Positions 1-8,940 of a stretch of DNA of 64,000 nucleotides are shown piece after piece; within the stretch, counting starts at the first letter, position 1; each line of letters begins with the position of its first letter. Below the pieces are notes generated by a model. That model was not told the DNA's origin and ran no database searches. It saw nothing but the letters and a program-made list of their open reading frames with translations. The position numbers and the translations under genes were made by a program. The DNA is from Undibacterium piscinae (GTDB taxonomy: Bacteria > Pseudomonadota > Gammaproteobacteria > Burkholderiales > Burkholderiaceae_D): NCBI GenBank assembly GCA_003970805.2, contig CP051152.1:2852001-2916000 (forward strand), read 5' to 3'.

Positions 1-83
1 AGTGTGCGATTATTTTTAAAGGTGGAAATAGGCATTCAGATTTGAAGCGTGCCACAGCCCTGTATTTGAACCCAAAAAAGCTC

Positions 84-760
84 TCAGGCCCTCATTGCTG
101 CCATCAACGGCATGATTCCCATTATTTTCATGACACGCTTCAGATTGTAGGCAAGCACATGCAAGCTCATCTCGGTGCTGACATGATTTTTGGTCCTGGT
201 CAGAAAGTGTGTCGCGCCCATCCAGGCTTTGATGGTGCCAAAGGGGTGTTCGACTGTACTCTTACGCACAAGCATGGCGTCAGGCATTTCCGCCAGTTTA
301 GCCTGCATCAGTTCCAACACGTCTTCATGCTCCCATCGTTTGACGCGCCGGTGCTCTCCTGTTGTGCATTTGACTTTCAGTGGGCAGCTCTGGCATTGTG
401 AACTCCAGTAAGTGGTCATCGTCTTTCCTTGTTCGATGGAGGTGAAACGCATAATTAACGCTTGTCCGGCCGGGCAACGATATTCATCTTTCTCCGCGAC
501 GTATTTAAAATCCGCCTTATCAAACAGACCTTGAGCTTTATTGCCAGAGGTATGTGTCTTTGGCACTAGCGCATCAATCCCCAATCCGTGACAGGCCAGA
601 ATCTCCTCGCCTTTCATGTAACCACGGTCTGCCAGAACGGTAAGGTCTTCGGCACCAATGGCCTCGCGTGCCTGCACCGCCATGTTACATAGTTGCGTTC
701 TGTCGTTACCCACATTGGTGACCTCATGCGCAACGATTAAATGATGTTTGGTGAGGATAG
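84..760 (-). pseudogene. IS1182-type transposase, C-terminal fragment
   Basis: The open frame on the minus strand matches the C-terminal half of IS1182-family DDE transposases. It contains the stretch HLIVAHEVTNVGNDRTQL, the DRGY segment (VLADRGYMKGEEI), a cysteine cluster (CQSCPLKVKC) and the terminal block TVEHPFGTIKAWMGATHFLTR ending in the family-typical HVLAYNLKRVM. The frame extends upstream of the first methionine (713) to about 760 and then hits a stop, so the N-terminal half and the first catalytic Asp are missing. A full-length member has roughly 450 to 500 residues; about 225 are left. I could not identify terminal inverted repeats. The gene is an inactive remnant, next to an IS91-type element and a recombinase fragment. 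Confidence 0.85.
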
Positions 761-989
761 GAAATTCAACCCACCTAAGCGAAGTATTCTACCCCAACCC
801 TGTGATCACAAGGGCAAGTTTCTATCCAATCAGATTGGATTGCACAATACATTTCTACGCGCAACATCATATCCACACAAAATCGCAGCAACCATCGCCT
901 CAAAACATCCTCTGATTAACCGTCAGCACAAAGCTAGCCCTGATGCGCCAAACTGCGCGCACCCATTTTGAAAAACTAGAAAATTAGCC

Positions 990-2613
990 TTACCAATTCA
1001 CACTCTGATCGACATCGTCATCGGGCCCCTTCTGCCCGATATCGTCGCCTGCGCCATCATCAAAGTAGTCCTTTTCTTCGGCATCATCACAAGCATCCCA
1101 TAATGGTGGGCCGCGGGCTTGGCTGATCTTTGGCGGGCTAGATTCTACGCCGATGTGATCGAGGATTTTGCGGATTTCAGCACCGTCGTTGATGAAAGCA
1201 ATCAACCGCATTTGGCCGCCGCAGTGCAGGCATAACAATGGAAATACTTCATAGATCCGTGCGATCAATTTCGCCCATAGGTAGCGTGCTGGCGATCGTT
1301 TGGCGTTGGTCTGGGCTTCTTGGTCTGCAGCTATTTGCGGCGCAACGGGCGGGGTCACCGGCATGGGCGCCATGGCGGTGACTGCTGCCCTGAGTGGAGA
1401 ATTCGGTGCCAAGACACCGAAGTAACGATGACGGTGCATACGTGGTGGCGGCACCAACGCGGCGATCTTGGCGATGAATTCGCATGGTGTCAGGATTAAA
1501 TCGCCTTGCTTGCCTCCGGATTGCGGTTTGGGACAATGGTAGAGCAAATGATCTTGTCCTTTGCGGTGCAGCCTTTCCATGGCAAACGGTGGACGTGCGC
1601 AATAGCGAAGTAGTCTCTCTAGGCCAGCTCTATCATCGGCTGCGATGCACACACTGGCATCAACCGAAAAACCGCCACCATGGCGGGCTAGCAGCATCAC
1701 TTCGCCATCAATGCTGTCAAGTAAGCCACGCTTAACGAAGGCGCGCACGATACGTCGTTTGGCTTCATTTTGCACTTGAGCTATGGCCTCGGCACTGAGA
1801 TGCGCCAGTGCATGAAACGTTACTTTGCCGCTCTCATCGCCATCGTCACCATCCACAGCCTCAAACACGCCATCGACAACGCAGATATGAAAATGCACAT
1901 GCCTATTGAGGCTCGAGCCAAAGCGATGAATAAAAGCACAGGCCGCCAATTGCACCCGCTTGCGATCGAGCGCCACCGCACTGGGGCAATGTGCCTGCAG
2001 GCTGGCCAGGATCACCCGCAGAAATATCCGCAATGCGGTATTGAGTGCCTTGGGATCGTTCTGCAGAAAATAGCGTAAGCGTTTGGGCAGCGAGAGCACC
2101 CATTGCCGCACGGGCAGCTTGGGAAAAATGTGATCGGACAGATGCGCCGCCGTCTCCACCATGCGCCGTGTATTGCACGATGGGCACACGCCGCGCCCTT
2201 TGCAGGAAAAGGCGACCAGAAAATCATGACCGCAAGCCTCACAACGGACGCGGGCGAAGCCATAAGCCGAATTTGCAAATGCGTGCCGCATTTGAGGTTT
2301 TGCGAAACGCAGTCTCGACATAAGGCGCTGGCGTGTGCAGATCACCTTGCCCATCAAACTGGCCGCTAGAGGCAAGCGCGAGCCAGGTTTCGACGTGACC
2401 AGCGATGGTGCGATAGAACAGACTTTGCTCGGGATGACGGGCTTGATACAGCGCGGGGGCTTGCTTGGGGGCGGCTTGCCCTTGTACCGGCCGCACTGTT
2501 GCATGCCGGGCATGTGGGCGGCAAACAGCGGCTTGTGGCACATCGGAATGACCGGTGGCTGACATGGCAGCAACATCCATAGCGCAATTGATGGATGAAT
2601 ACTGTATGCCCAA
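990..2613 (-). pseudogene. IS91-family transposase with one frameshift
   Basis: This is a Y2/HUH rolling-circle transposase of the IS91 family. The C-terminal frame (990 to about 2300) has the N-terminal zinc finger (CEACGHDFLVAFSCKGRGVC..C), the conserved block LPVRQWVLSLPKRLRYFLQ, the HUH motif HVHFH and the region with the catalytic tyrosine (LLRYCARPPF). The true N-terminus (RHPEQSLFYRTIAGHVETWLAL, then PAPYVETAFRK) lies in another frame (2239 to 2613). The two frames meet at a run of four T (2298 to 2301; AAAA on the coding strand). Removing one A restores a continuous protein. Either the transposase is dead or a homopolymer base was miscalled. IS91 elements have no classical inverted repeats, and I could not place oriIS or terIS. 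Confidence 0.88.
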
Positions 2614-2737
2614 TCAGTTATTTTTTGTTGCTTTTTGTCGACCTGCGATAGACACTCTAGCTTGTTATGTAAGCAATTGACTTGACGATGGGTGGCTCAC
2701 CGCGACTGTCGCAATCAGTCTTTATGCATAGGACTTG

Positions 2738-2816
2738 ATTATGAATAGCATTTGCCAACGAGCATGCCTGCTCCGTTACAAATGTGGCGCAGGCATGATC
2801 ACTTGTTATTCATAAT
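2738..2816. repeat. Nested palindrome abutting the recombinase fragment
   Basis: A 79-bp interrupted palindrome. The outer arms ATTATGAATA (2738-2747) and TATTCATAAT (2807-2816) are perfect complements. The inner arms CATGCCTGC (2763-2771) and GCAGGCATG (2789-2797) are also perfect. The right end overlaps the stop codon of the recombinase fragment. It could be an end of the lost mobile element, a recombination site or a terminator; there is no T-run, so a terminator is less likely. Confidence 0.6.
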
Positions 2817-3082
2817 TACAGCGTCTTCAAGAATGCCAACAACGAGTCCGATGCCCGGAACCGTGGGAGTTTTCCCCCTGGCTCCTGTAATCGGGCGAGC
2901 GCTTTTTCCTTCATTGCCAAATTTGCCTCCACGTAGTGATGTGAGGTGGCAGGACTCTCGTGGCCCAGCCAAAGCGCTATCACACTGATATTCTCCCCTG
3001 ATTCCAGCAGGCTCATGGCAGAGGTGTGTCGAACCGTATGGGGTGTAATGCGGCGATTGGTTAGCTCGAAGGCTGACAGCAC
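2816..3082 (-). pseudogene. Tyrosine recombinase, C-terminal catalytic fragment
   Basis: About 88 residues match the C-terminal catalytic core of phage-integrase/XerC-type recombinases. Visible motifs are the HxxR box (ITPHTVRHTSAMSLLESG), the following ISVIALWLGHES helix with the second His, and the nucleophile Tyr in TSHHYVEANLAMKEKAL. The N-terminal DNA-binding part and the first catalytic Arg are missing; the frame opens just inside a hairpin-rich repeat starting at 3102, which probably replaced the rest. It is probably the remnant of an integrase-type transposon gene (compare Tn554- or ISCR-associated integrases), and not functional. Confidence 0.8.
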
Positions 3083-3101
3083 ACCGAAAAAAATTCCAAA
3101 A

Positions 3102-3264
3102 GGGAACTTCTAAAAACCTAAAAACAAAAACTTTTCTCGCCGCAGAGGCGCAGAGGACGCAAAGAAAATTTTTGTTTTTCCCTCTGCGTCCTCTGCGCCT
3201 CTGCGGCAAAGCTTTTCCTTGTGAGTCGCTATCATCACGGTTCCTTGGTTTTTAGAAGTTCCCC
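3102..3264. repeat. Inverted-repeat element A with inner CGCAGAGGCG hairpin
   Basis: The ends are inverted copies of GGGAACTTCTAAAAACC (3102-3118 and, reversed, 3247-3263). The same ends bound an unrelated interior at 41917-42048. Inside this copy is a second, perfect 22-bp inverted repeat that begins GCCGCAGAGGCGCAGAGG (3139-3160 with 3186-3207) around an A/T-rich loop. The inner unit belongs to a repeat type I recall as dispersed in many bacterial genomes. The structure is a non-autonomous, MITE-like element. The apparent long minus-strand frame through it (up to 3209) is an artefact of the hairpin. Confidence 0.75.
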
Positions 3265-3357
3265 ATTGTGCTCATCACAGAAATAGGCATAAACAAGTCT
3301 TAAATACTGGCACAATAGTCGAACAAACAACATTACATTTCAATCGAGAAAACCATT

Positions 3358-4790
3358 ATGGCTGTTAGTTTAAAAAAACCCAGGCTAGCTGCGGTGAGTC
3401 GCATCGCCCTGCTTCTCAGCTTAACTGGCTGTGCTAGCGTGGTTCAGAATACGCCGAGCACCGTGCTGGTAGCGCCGCTGGCTGGCGACGCAACTATCCT
3501 CGCGACTTGGGTGGTATTGGGTGAACAAGGGCAGGCTCAGGCACGCGCCATCACCACGGCCACTAGCTGTCCTGAGCTGAGCCAGGACGGCGTGACTAGC
3601 CGCATGCAATTACGCGCTGCGCCGGCCAGCATCGCGCAAAGAAAAACCGTCAGCAGCGCTGCCGATAGCAAGGCATCCTTGTTTGAGGTAAGTAGTTGCG
3701 AAGCCGACTTGCACGCGGGTGTAAAAACCGCCAGTATCGCCGGGCAGCTACTGCCCTTGCCGAAAGCCACGCTGCAAAAAATTATCGTAATCGGCGATAC
3801 CGGTTGCCGCTTACAAAAAGGTAGTAATTATTTTCAAGAGTGTAACGACGCGGCCAAGTGGGCTTTCGCCCAAGTGGCCAAGACCGCAGCCAGTTTTCAG
3901 CCTGATTTAGTGATACACGTGGGTGATTATCACTACCGCGAAAATGCCTGCAGCCTTGGTAATCCTAGCTGTGCCGGCAGCCCATGGGGTTATGGCTGGG
4001 ATAAGGCTGGCGGTGCCGATTTCGTTGCTCCCGCTGCGCCCTTGCTGGCAGTGGCGCCGTGGGTGATGGTACGTGCAACCAGCGAAATCGTGCACACCGC
4101 GCCGGTCAAGGCTGGTGGAGTTTTATGGACCCTAGACCACTGCAAGCGGGACGTGATTGCAATCGCGAAGCCGACGATATTCAAGGCGATTACAGCGCGC
4201 CCTATGCAATACCTCTAGGCACGATGGGAGGGCAGAGCGCGCAATTAATCGTCTTTGATTCATCCAAAGTCCCCGGGCAAATTTTAGAAAAGACTTCCAG
4301 CGCCTATCAAATTTATGCCGCGCAATTGCAGGCGGCCGATCGCCTGGCCGAGCAGGCACAATTTTCTATCTTCATGAATCACCATCCTATCTTGGGTTTT
4401 GGCCCCGCCTTCAAATCGGGTAATCCGGCTTTACAAGACATCATGCAGCTAAGTCATCCCCAACGTCTGTTTCCAGCTAAGGTACAGGCGACGCTAGCCG
4501 GCCACGTGCATTTGTTTGAGGCGATTAGCTTTGCTTCCGATCATCCTACCCAGTTTGTCGCCGGCAATGGGGGTTCTTCCTTAGATCAGGCACTGCCGTC
4601 GCAAGTACCAGCGGGCGCCACGCCTTACGCGAAAGCCGAAGTAGCGCACTTTAGCAATAGCAATCAAGCCGGTTTCATGACCATGGAGCGCGTCGGCGCC
4701 AGTTGGAAAATGCAAGCCTGGGATCAACTAGGCAAGCCTATCAGTAGCTGTGTGATGCAGGATAATAAGACCAGTTGCGCGACGCCTTAA
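3358..4790 (+). pseudogene. Metallophosphoesterase lipoprotein, frameshifted
   Basis: The two frames together form one calcineurin-like metallophosphoesterase of about 475 residues. The N-terminus is a lipoprotein signal (LLLSLTGC, Cys about residue 23). Metal-binding motifs follow in order: VIGDTGCR, HVGDYHYRE, then after the break NHHPILGF and LAGHVHLFE. The frame changes between about 4070 and 4115, exactly where the family's GNHE motif should be. The downstream frame resumes at RAGQGWW. Several small indels would be needed to rebuild a GNHE-containing sequence, so this is more than one lost base. The protein would have acted outside the inner membrane on phosphate esters. It is probably a pseudogene; a cluster of read errors is the alternative. 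Confidence 0.8.
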
Positions 4791-4833
4791 TTGACTTTTT
4801 AAGACGCCTCAAGATTTTCTAGTATAAAAACGC

Positions 4834-4870
4834 GGGTAAATAATTGATCGAGTCGCTTAATTATTTACCC
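4834..4870. terminator. Hairpin downstream of the metallophosphoesterase
   Basis: The stem GGGTAAATAATT (4834-4845) pairs perfectly with AATTATTTACCC (4859-4870). It lies 44 bases after the stop codon. The T-tract after it is weak (CTCGATTCTTTT), so it may work in either direction or only weakly. Confidence 0.55.
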
Positions 4871-4912
4871 CTCGATTCTTTTGCAATCAACAGGTCATAA
4901 ATACCAGTTAGC

Positions 4913-4934
4913 CTGACTCGCTTCAGCGAGTCAG
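4913..4934. terminator. Perfect 9-bp stem hairpin
   Basis: CTGACTCGC and GCGAGTCAG enclose the loop TTCA. It sits about 80 bases upstream of the S9 peptidase gene and is followed by TAGCTAGCTATTTTCG. It could be a second terminator for the upstream gene or a leader structure of the peptidase mRNA. Confidence 0.5.
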
Positions 4935-5016
4935 TAGCTAGCTATTTTCGTTTGGCTTTGACTCGTTAAAAAGTGAAGCGTAGCTTTTCGATTTTTTAAA
5001 TTTTTTGAAAGTGATA

Positions 5017-7017
5017 ATGAGTTTTAAGATTAGATTTTTCAGTTCTAAAGTTGTGCTGCAATGTTGCCTGTTGTTTTGTGTTGCTCTTAGTGGCGCGGCA
5101 CAGGCGCAATCGAAGCAGATCCCAGCTCCCGCTTTTTTTCAAAACACGCAATTTAGTAGCGCCAGGCTGTCGCCAGATGGCACCGCTCTGGCCATGCTGA
5201 TGGCCGATAAAAATGACAGAATGGTATTGGCGGTACTGGAGATTGGGCAGACACAAGCGAAGGTGATTGCTGGCTATGAAGTGCGTGATATCAGTCATTT
5301 TCATTGGGTAAATAATTCGCGTCTGGTGTACGACTTGAGCAATCGCAAACTGGCGCAGGGAGAAAATTTCTTCGGCCCAGGCTTATATGCGGTGAATAAA
5401 GACGGTAGCGGGCGCTTGCAACTGGTGAGTCATACCCGATCATTGCAGTTGCTAAATAAGACCGATGCGCTACTGCCCTGGAATACTTTTTTCCTCGATA
5501 CCGTACATGACAGTTCATCTTCAGACATTTTTGTGATGCAAGCTGTCACCAGCAAATCCGATCAAAATACCGCGTATGACTTGTATAGGCTCAATACCAA
5601 GACCGGCAATACAGAAATGATTCAGCGCCCTGGCAAGGTGAGTCAATGGCTGATCGACAAAAAAGGTGTGCCACGAATTGCAAAAACCATAGACGGCGCC
5701 TCAATCAAACTACAATATAAAGATCCGGATAGCGGCCTTTGGCGGGTCATTTCAGAGAGTGATTGGAGTGGCCGAAAAGATATAAACCCTGAATTTTTTA
5801 GCCCGGAAGGTGATTTGTATGTAAGCGCCTATCAAGGACAGAATTTAAGTTCATTGTATATTTTCGATCTGAAAAAAAATCAGTTAGAAACTGCACCAGT
5901 GATTTCGCTCAAAGGCTACGATTTTAATGGCAATTTTGTGTATAACACGGCGCAGAAAAAAGTGCTGGGCCTGCATTATGAAATGGGTACTGCCGCCAGT
6001 GTCTGGTTCGACGATGCCATGAAAGCGCGTCAAAAAAATATTGATACTCTGCTGCCGCACACGGTGAACCAAATCTCGATTGCCGAAGAGGCGAATGCTG
6101 CAACCGTGCTGGTGCATTCCTTTTCTGATGTCGATCCTGGCACATGGTATTTGCACGATGAAAAAACCAATCAATTGACGCGACTGGGACGCAGTCAGCC
6201 AGGTATTAATCCTGAACTCATGTCGGCAAAAGAACAAATCAGCTATAGCGCCAGAGATGGACTCACTATACCCGCCTACCTGACTGTACCAAAATTTAGC
6301 AGCGGAAAAAATTTACCTATGGTGATGTTAGTGCATGGCGGCCCGTATGTAAGAGGCGGCCACTGGCAATGGGATTCACAGGTGCAGTTTCTGGCCTCGC
6401 GCGGTTATGCCGTGTTAGAAGCGGATTTTAGGGGCAGTACCGGCTACGGCCAAAAGCATTTTAATGCTGGCTTAAAGCAATGGGGTTTGGCGATGCAGGA
6501 CGATATCGCCGATGGCGTACGGTGGGCGATCGCCAAAGGAGTTGCCGACCCCAAGCGTATCTGTATAGCCGGGGGCAGTTATGGTGGTTATGCGACGCTG
6601 ATGGGCTTAATTAAGGATCCACAACTGTATCGTTGCGGTATCAATTGGGTAGGTGTGACCGATATTAACCTGCTGTACGACATCCATTGGAGTGATCTCA
6701 GGGATGAGTGGAAAAACTATGGGATGCCGGTTTTAGTTGGCGCTCAGATCAAGGATGCCGCGCAGTTAAAAGCCACTTCCCCGCTGGAACACGCAGACCA
6801 GATTAAGCAACCGCTGTTGCTGGCGTATGGCGGAGCAGATAGAAGGGTGCCGCTGCCACATGGCCAAAAATTTTATGCGGCAGTGAAAACTGGAAATCCA
6901 CAAGTTGAGTGGGTCGAGTATGAAGAAGAGGGACATGGGTTCCGGCTATTAAAAAACAAACTCGATTTTTGGAACCGAGTCGAAAAATTTCTAGGCCAAC
7001 ACCTCGCTCCTGAATAA
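5017..7017 (+). CDS. S9 family prolyl oligopeptidase-like peptidase, secreted
   Basis: The product has 666 residues. A signal peptide (FSSKVVLQCCLLFCVALSGAAQAQS) is followed by a degenerate beta-propeller-like region (about 40 to 400) and an alpha/beta-hydrolase domain (about 410 to 665). The oxyanion/HGG region is VMLVHGGPY, the nucleophile is Ser521 in GGSYGGY, and Asp608 (GGADRRVP) and His640 (EEGHGF) complete the triad. This is the dipeptidyl/acylaminoacyl peptidase arrangement (DPP4/AAP type), acting on short peptides in the periplasm. I chose ATG 5017 because GAAAG precedes it; a TTG at 5005 would only add four residues. A strong hairpin follows the stop. Confidence 0.92.
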   Translation: MSFKIRFFSSKVVLQCCLLFCVALSGAAQAQSKQIPAPAFFQNTQFSSARLSPDGTALAMLMADKNDRMVLAVLEIGQTQAKVIAGYEVRDISHFHWVNNSRLVYDLSNRKLAQGENFFGPGLYAVNKDGSGRLQLVSHTRSLQLLNKTDALLPWNTFFLDTVHDSSSSDIFVMQAVTSKSDQNTAYDLYRLNTKTGNTEMIQRPGKVSQWLIDKKGVPRIAKTIDGASIKLQYKDPDSGLWRVISESDWSGRKDINPEFFSPEGDLYVSAYQGQNLSSLYIFDLKKNQLETAPVISLKGYDFNGNFVYNTAQKKVLGLHYEMGTAASVWFDDAMKARQKNIDTLLPHTVNQISIAEEANAATVLVHSFSDVDPGTWYLHDEKTNQLTRLGRSQPGINPELMSAKEQISYSARDGLTIPAYLTVPKFSSGKNLPMVMLVHGGPYVRGGHWQWDSQVQFLASRGYAVLEADFRGSTGYGQKHFNAGLKQWGLAMQDDIADGVRWAIAKGVADPKRICIAGGSYGGYATLMGLIKDPQLYRCGINWVGVTDINLLYDIHWSDLRDEWKNYGMPVLVGAQIKDAAQLKATSPLEHADQIKQPLLLAYGGADRRVPLPHGQKFYAAVKTGNPQVEWVEYEEEGHGFRLLKNKLDFWNRVEKFLGQHLAPE

Positions 7018-7030
7018 ATCAGCCCCAGAC

Positions 7031-7056
7031 ACAGCCCGTGCGGTAACACGGGCTGT
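7031..7056. terminator. Terminator-like hairpin after the S9 peptidase
   Basis: ACAGCCCGTG (7031-7040) pairs perfectly with CACGGGCTGT (7047-7056) around the loop CGGTAA. It starts 14 bases after the stop codon. Only a short T-rich stretch (GAGCTTGTT) follows. Confidence 0.65.
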
Positions 7057-7165
7057 GAGCTTGTTACATGGCGTTACTAAACTTTTATTAAAAACTGCAA
7101 TAGACGACAACGAAAAAGCCGGGCATGCGTTGTATCCTGATAAAAAATATATCGGAGCCTATTCC

Positions 7166-8794
7166 ATGTCAGTTCTATTTCAGCGGCGCGTGCGCTGTGC
7201 CCTCAGTTGTGTCACTTTGGGCCTGTTGGTGGCCTGCAGTACGGCCAGCAAACCGCACACCGCACGCCCCTTGCCGGCTGTTGCGGCAGCGCCCGCCATC
7301 GTCAAAACCGTCGCGCCCGTTTATGCTGCGCCTGGCGCTACCCTGCAAGCGGCTAAAGTCGACCCTGACAAACTCTTGAACCGGATTAGCTGGGGCGCGA
7401 ACGCCTCCACCTCCGCTGCCTTGCAGACGCTAGGCATGGATCTGTATCTGGATCAACAATTACATCGCCCTAGCGCCGTCTTGCCAGCGACGATACAGGC
7501 GCAGATTGATGGCATGACGATAGGCCAGCAGCCGTTTGCGCAAATGATGGTCGCGCTGGAAGCGCAAAAAGAAGCGGCGGTGCAAAAGAAAGGCAGCGAT
7601 GACACGCTACGCAAAGCCTATCAACAAGAGTTGAACCGACTGGCGCGTGAAGCGGCCTCGCGCTCCTTGCTGCGTGCCGTGTATTCGCCCGCGCAATTGC
7701 AAGAGCAGATGGTGTGGTTCTGGATGAATCACTTCAATATCTCGAATCAAAAACAAAATCTGCGTGCCATGCTGGGTGACTTTGAAGAACAGGCGATACG
7801 CCCCTATGCCTTAGAGAATTTCCGCGATTTATTACGCGCCACCGTGATGCATCCGGCCATGTTGCGCTATCTCGACAATGAGCATAATGCAGTCGGCCGT
7901 ATCAACGAAAATTATGCGCGTGAACTGATGGAATTGCACACCATGGGCGTAGGCAGTGGTTACAGTCAAAACGATGTGCAGGAATTGGCTCGCGTCTTGA
8001 CCGGCGTGGGTATTAATCTCAGTTCAAGCGCACCGCATTTGCGTCCTGAGCTGCAAAAGGCCTACGTCAGAAAAGGCTTGTTCGAATTTAATCCCAAACG
8101 CCATGATTTTGGCGACAAACAGTTGCTAGGCAAGCGCATACGCGGACGTGGTTTGGCGGAGTTGGATGAGACCATCAATTTACTCAGCAGGCAGCCAGCG
8201 ACCGCACGTTTCATTAGCCGAAAATTGGCGCTGTATTTTGTCTCGGATAGCCCCAGCCCGGCTTTGATTGAAGGCATGGCACAGAGTTTTCTACGCAGCG
8301 ACGGCGATATCCCGTCGGTGCTCAAAACCATGTTCGAAACCCCAGAATTTGCCGCCTCACTAGGCCTTAAATTTAAAGACCCGCTGCATTATGTGATTGC
8401 AAGCGTACGACTGGCTTACGATGGCGCTAGTATCGTCAATACCTTGCCCATGCTGAATTGGTTGAATAGTCTAGGACAGCAAAGCAACGGGCACCAGACG
8501 CCAGATGGTTACTCTTTGGAGGAAAGCAGTTGGGCTAGCCCGGCGCAAATGGCCAGCCGTTTCGATATCGCCAAAACCATCGCCGCTGGCAGTCCGGGGC
8601 TATTTCGTAGTGAAAATTCAGAGCTAAAGGTCGCTGCGAAAGATTTGCCACGTCCCGCTCTGGCAAATTCTGAGTATGTGAAAAATTGGGTGAAAAAATT
8701 TAGCCCGCAGTCTCAGCAGGCGCTACAGCAAGCCGGTTCGCCGCAAGAATGGGCCGCATTTTTTCTGGCAAGCCCAGAGATGATGCGGCGTTAA
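7166..8794 (+). CDS. DUF1800 family lipoprotein
   Basis: The product has 542 residues. The N-terminus is a lipoprotein signal (LSCVTLGLLVACSTASK, lipobox LVAC). The rest is DUF1800: LLNRISWGANASTSAALQTLGMD at the start, the core MVWFWMNHFNISNQ, NENYARELMELHTMGV and VQELARVLTGVG, and a C-terminal helix-rich part. ATG 7166 is preceded by CGGAG at good spacing; the open frame extends 37 codons further upstream without a signal. DUF1800 genes are usually followed by a DUF1501 gene, as here (8941). The pair is exported and its function is unknown. A small transposed repeat has been inserted between the two genes. A second such pair lies at 45.1-48.2 kb. Confidence 0.92.
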   Translation: MSVLFQRRVRCALSCVTLGLLVACSTASKPHTARPLPAVAAAPAIVKTVAPVYAAPGATLQAAKVDPDKLLNRISWGANASTSAALQTLGMDLYLDQQLHRPSAVLPATIQAQIDGMTIGQQPFAQMMVALEAQKEAAVQKKGSDDTLRKAYQQELNRLAREAASRSLLRAVYSPAQLQEQMVWFWMNHFNISNQKQNLRAMLGDFEEQAIRPYALENFRDLLRATVMHPAMLRYLDNEHNAVGRINENYARELMELHTMGVGSGYSQNDVQELARVLTGVGINLSSSAPHLRPELQKAYVRKGLFEFNPKRHDFGDKQLLGKRIRGRGLAELDETINLLSRQPATARFISRKLALYFVSDSPSPALIEGMAQSFLRSDGDIPSVLKTMFETPEFAASLGLKFKDPLHYVIASVRLAYDGASIVNTLPMLNWLNSLGQQSNGHQTPDGYSLEESSWASPAQMASRFDIAKTIAAGSPGLFRSENSELKVAAKDLPRPALANSEYVKNWVKKFSPQSQQALQQAGSPQEWAAFFLASPEMMRR

Positions 8795-8812
8795 ATTCAA
8801 TTTAAAAACTCT

Positions 8813-8916
8813 TAGGACTTACGCAAAATTGTCCCAGCTAGGCGTGTCGCCGAAGACAGTACTTTAGTACGACAAGGCGGCTACAACAACGTTTGGGCGG
8901 TTTTACGTAAGTCCTA
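8813..8916. mobile_element. 104-bp MITE with 5-bp target duplication
   Basis: The ends are TAGGACTTACGCAAAA (8813) and TTTTACGTAAGTCCTA (8901-8916), inverted with one mismatch. The bases ACTCT occur directly on both sides (8808-8812 and 8917-8921), as expected for a 5-bp target site duplication. It has no coding capacity. It lies in the intergenic gap of the DUF1800-DUF1501 pair. A short piece of the same left end (TAGGACTTA..AAAATTGTCC) is at 33355. Confidence 0.85.
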
Positions 8917-8940
8917 ACTCTTTAATTTCGAGGCTATTTT

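Noticed and set aside
741..971. 76-residue plus-strand frame between the two insertion sequences
   Set aside because: No ribosome binding site, no recognisable motif, and it lies in the scar between IS fragments.
2799..3209. 136-residue minus-strand frame covering the hairpin repeat and recombinase antisense frame
   Set aside because: It runs through the CGCAGAGGCG hairpin and reads the recombinase region out of frame; the true recombinase motifs are in the 2816-3082 frame.
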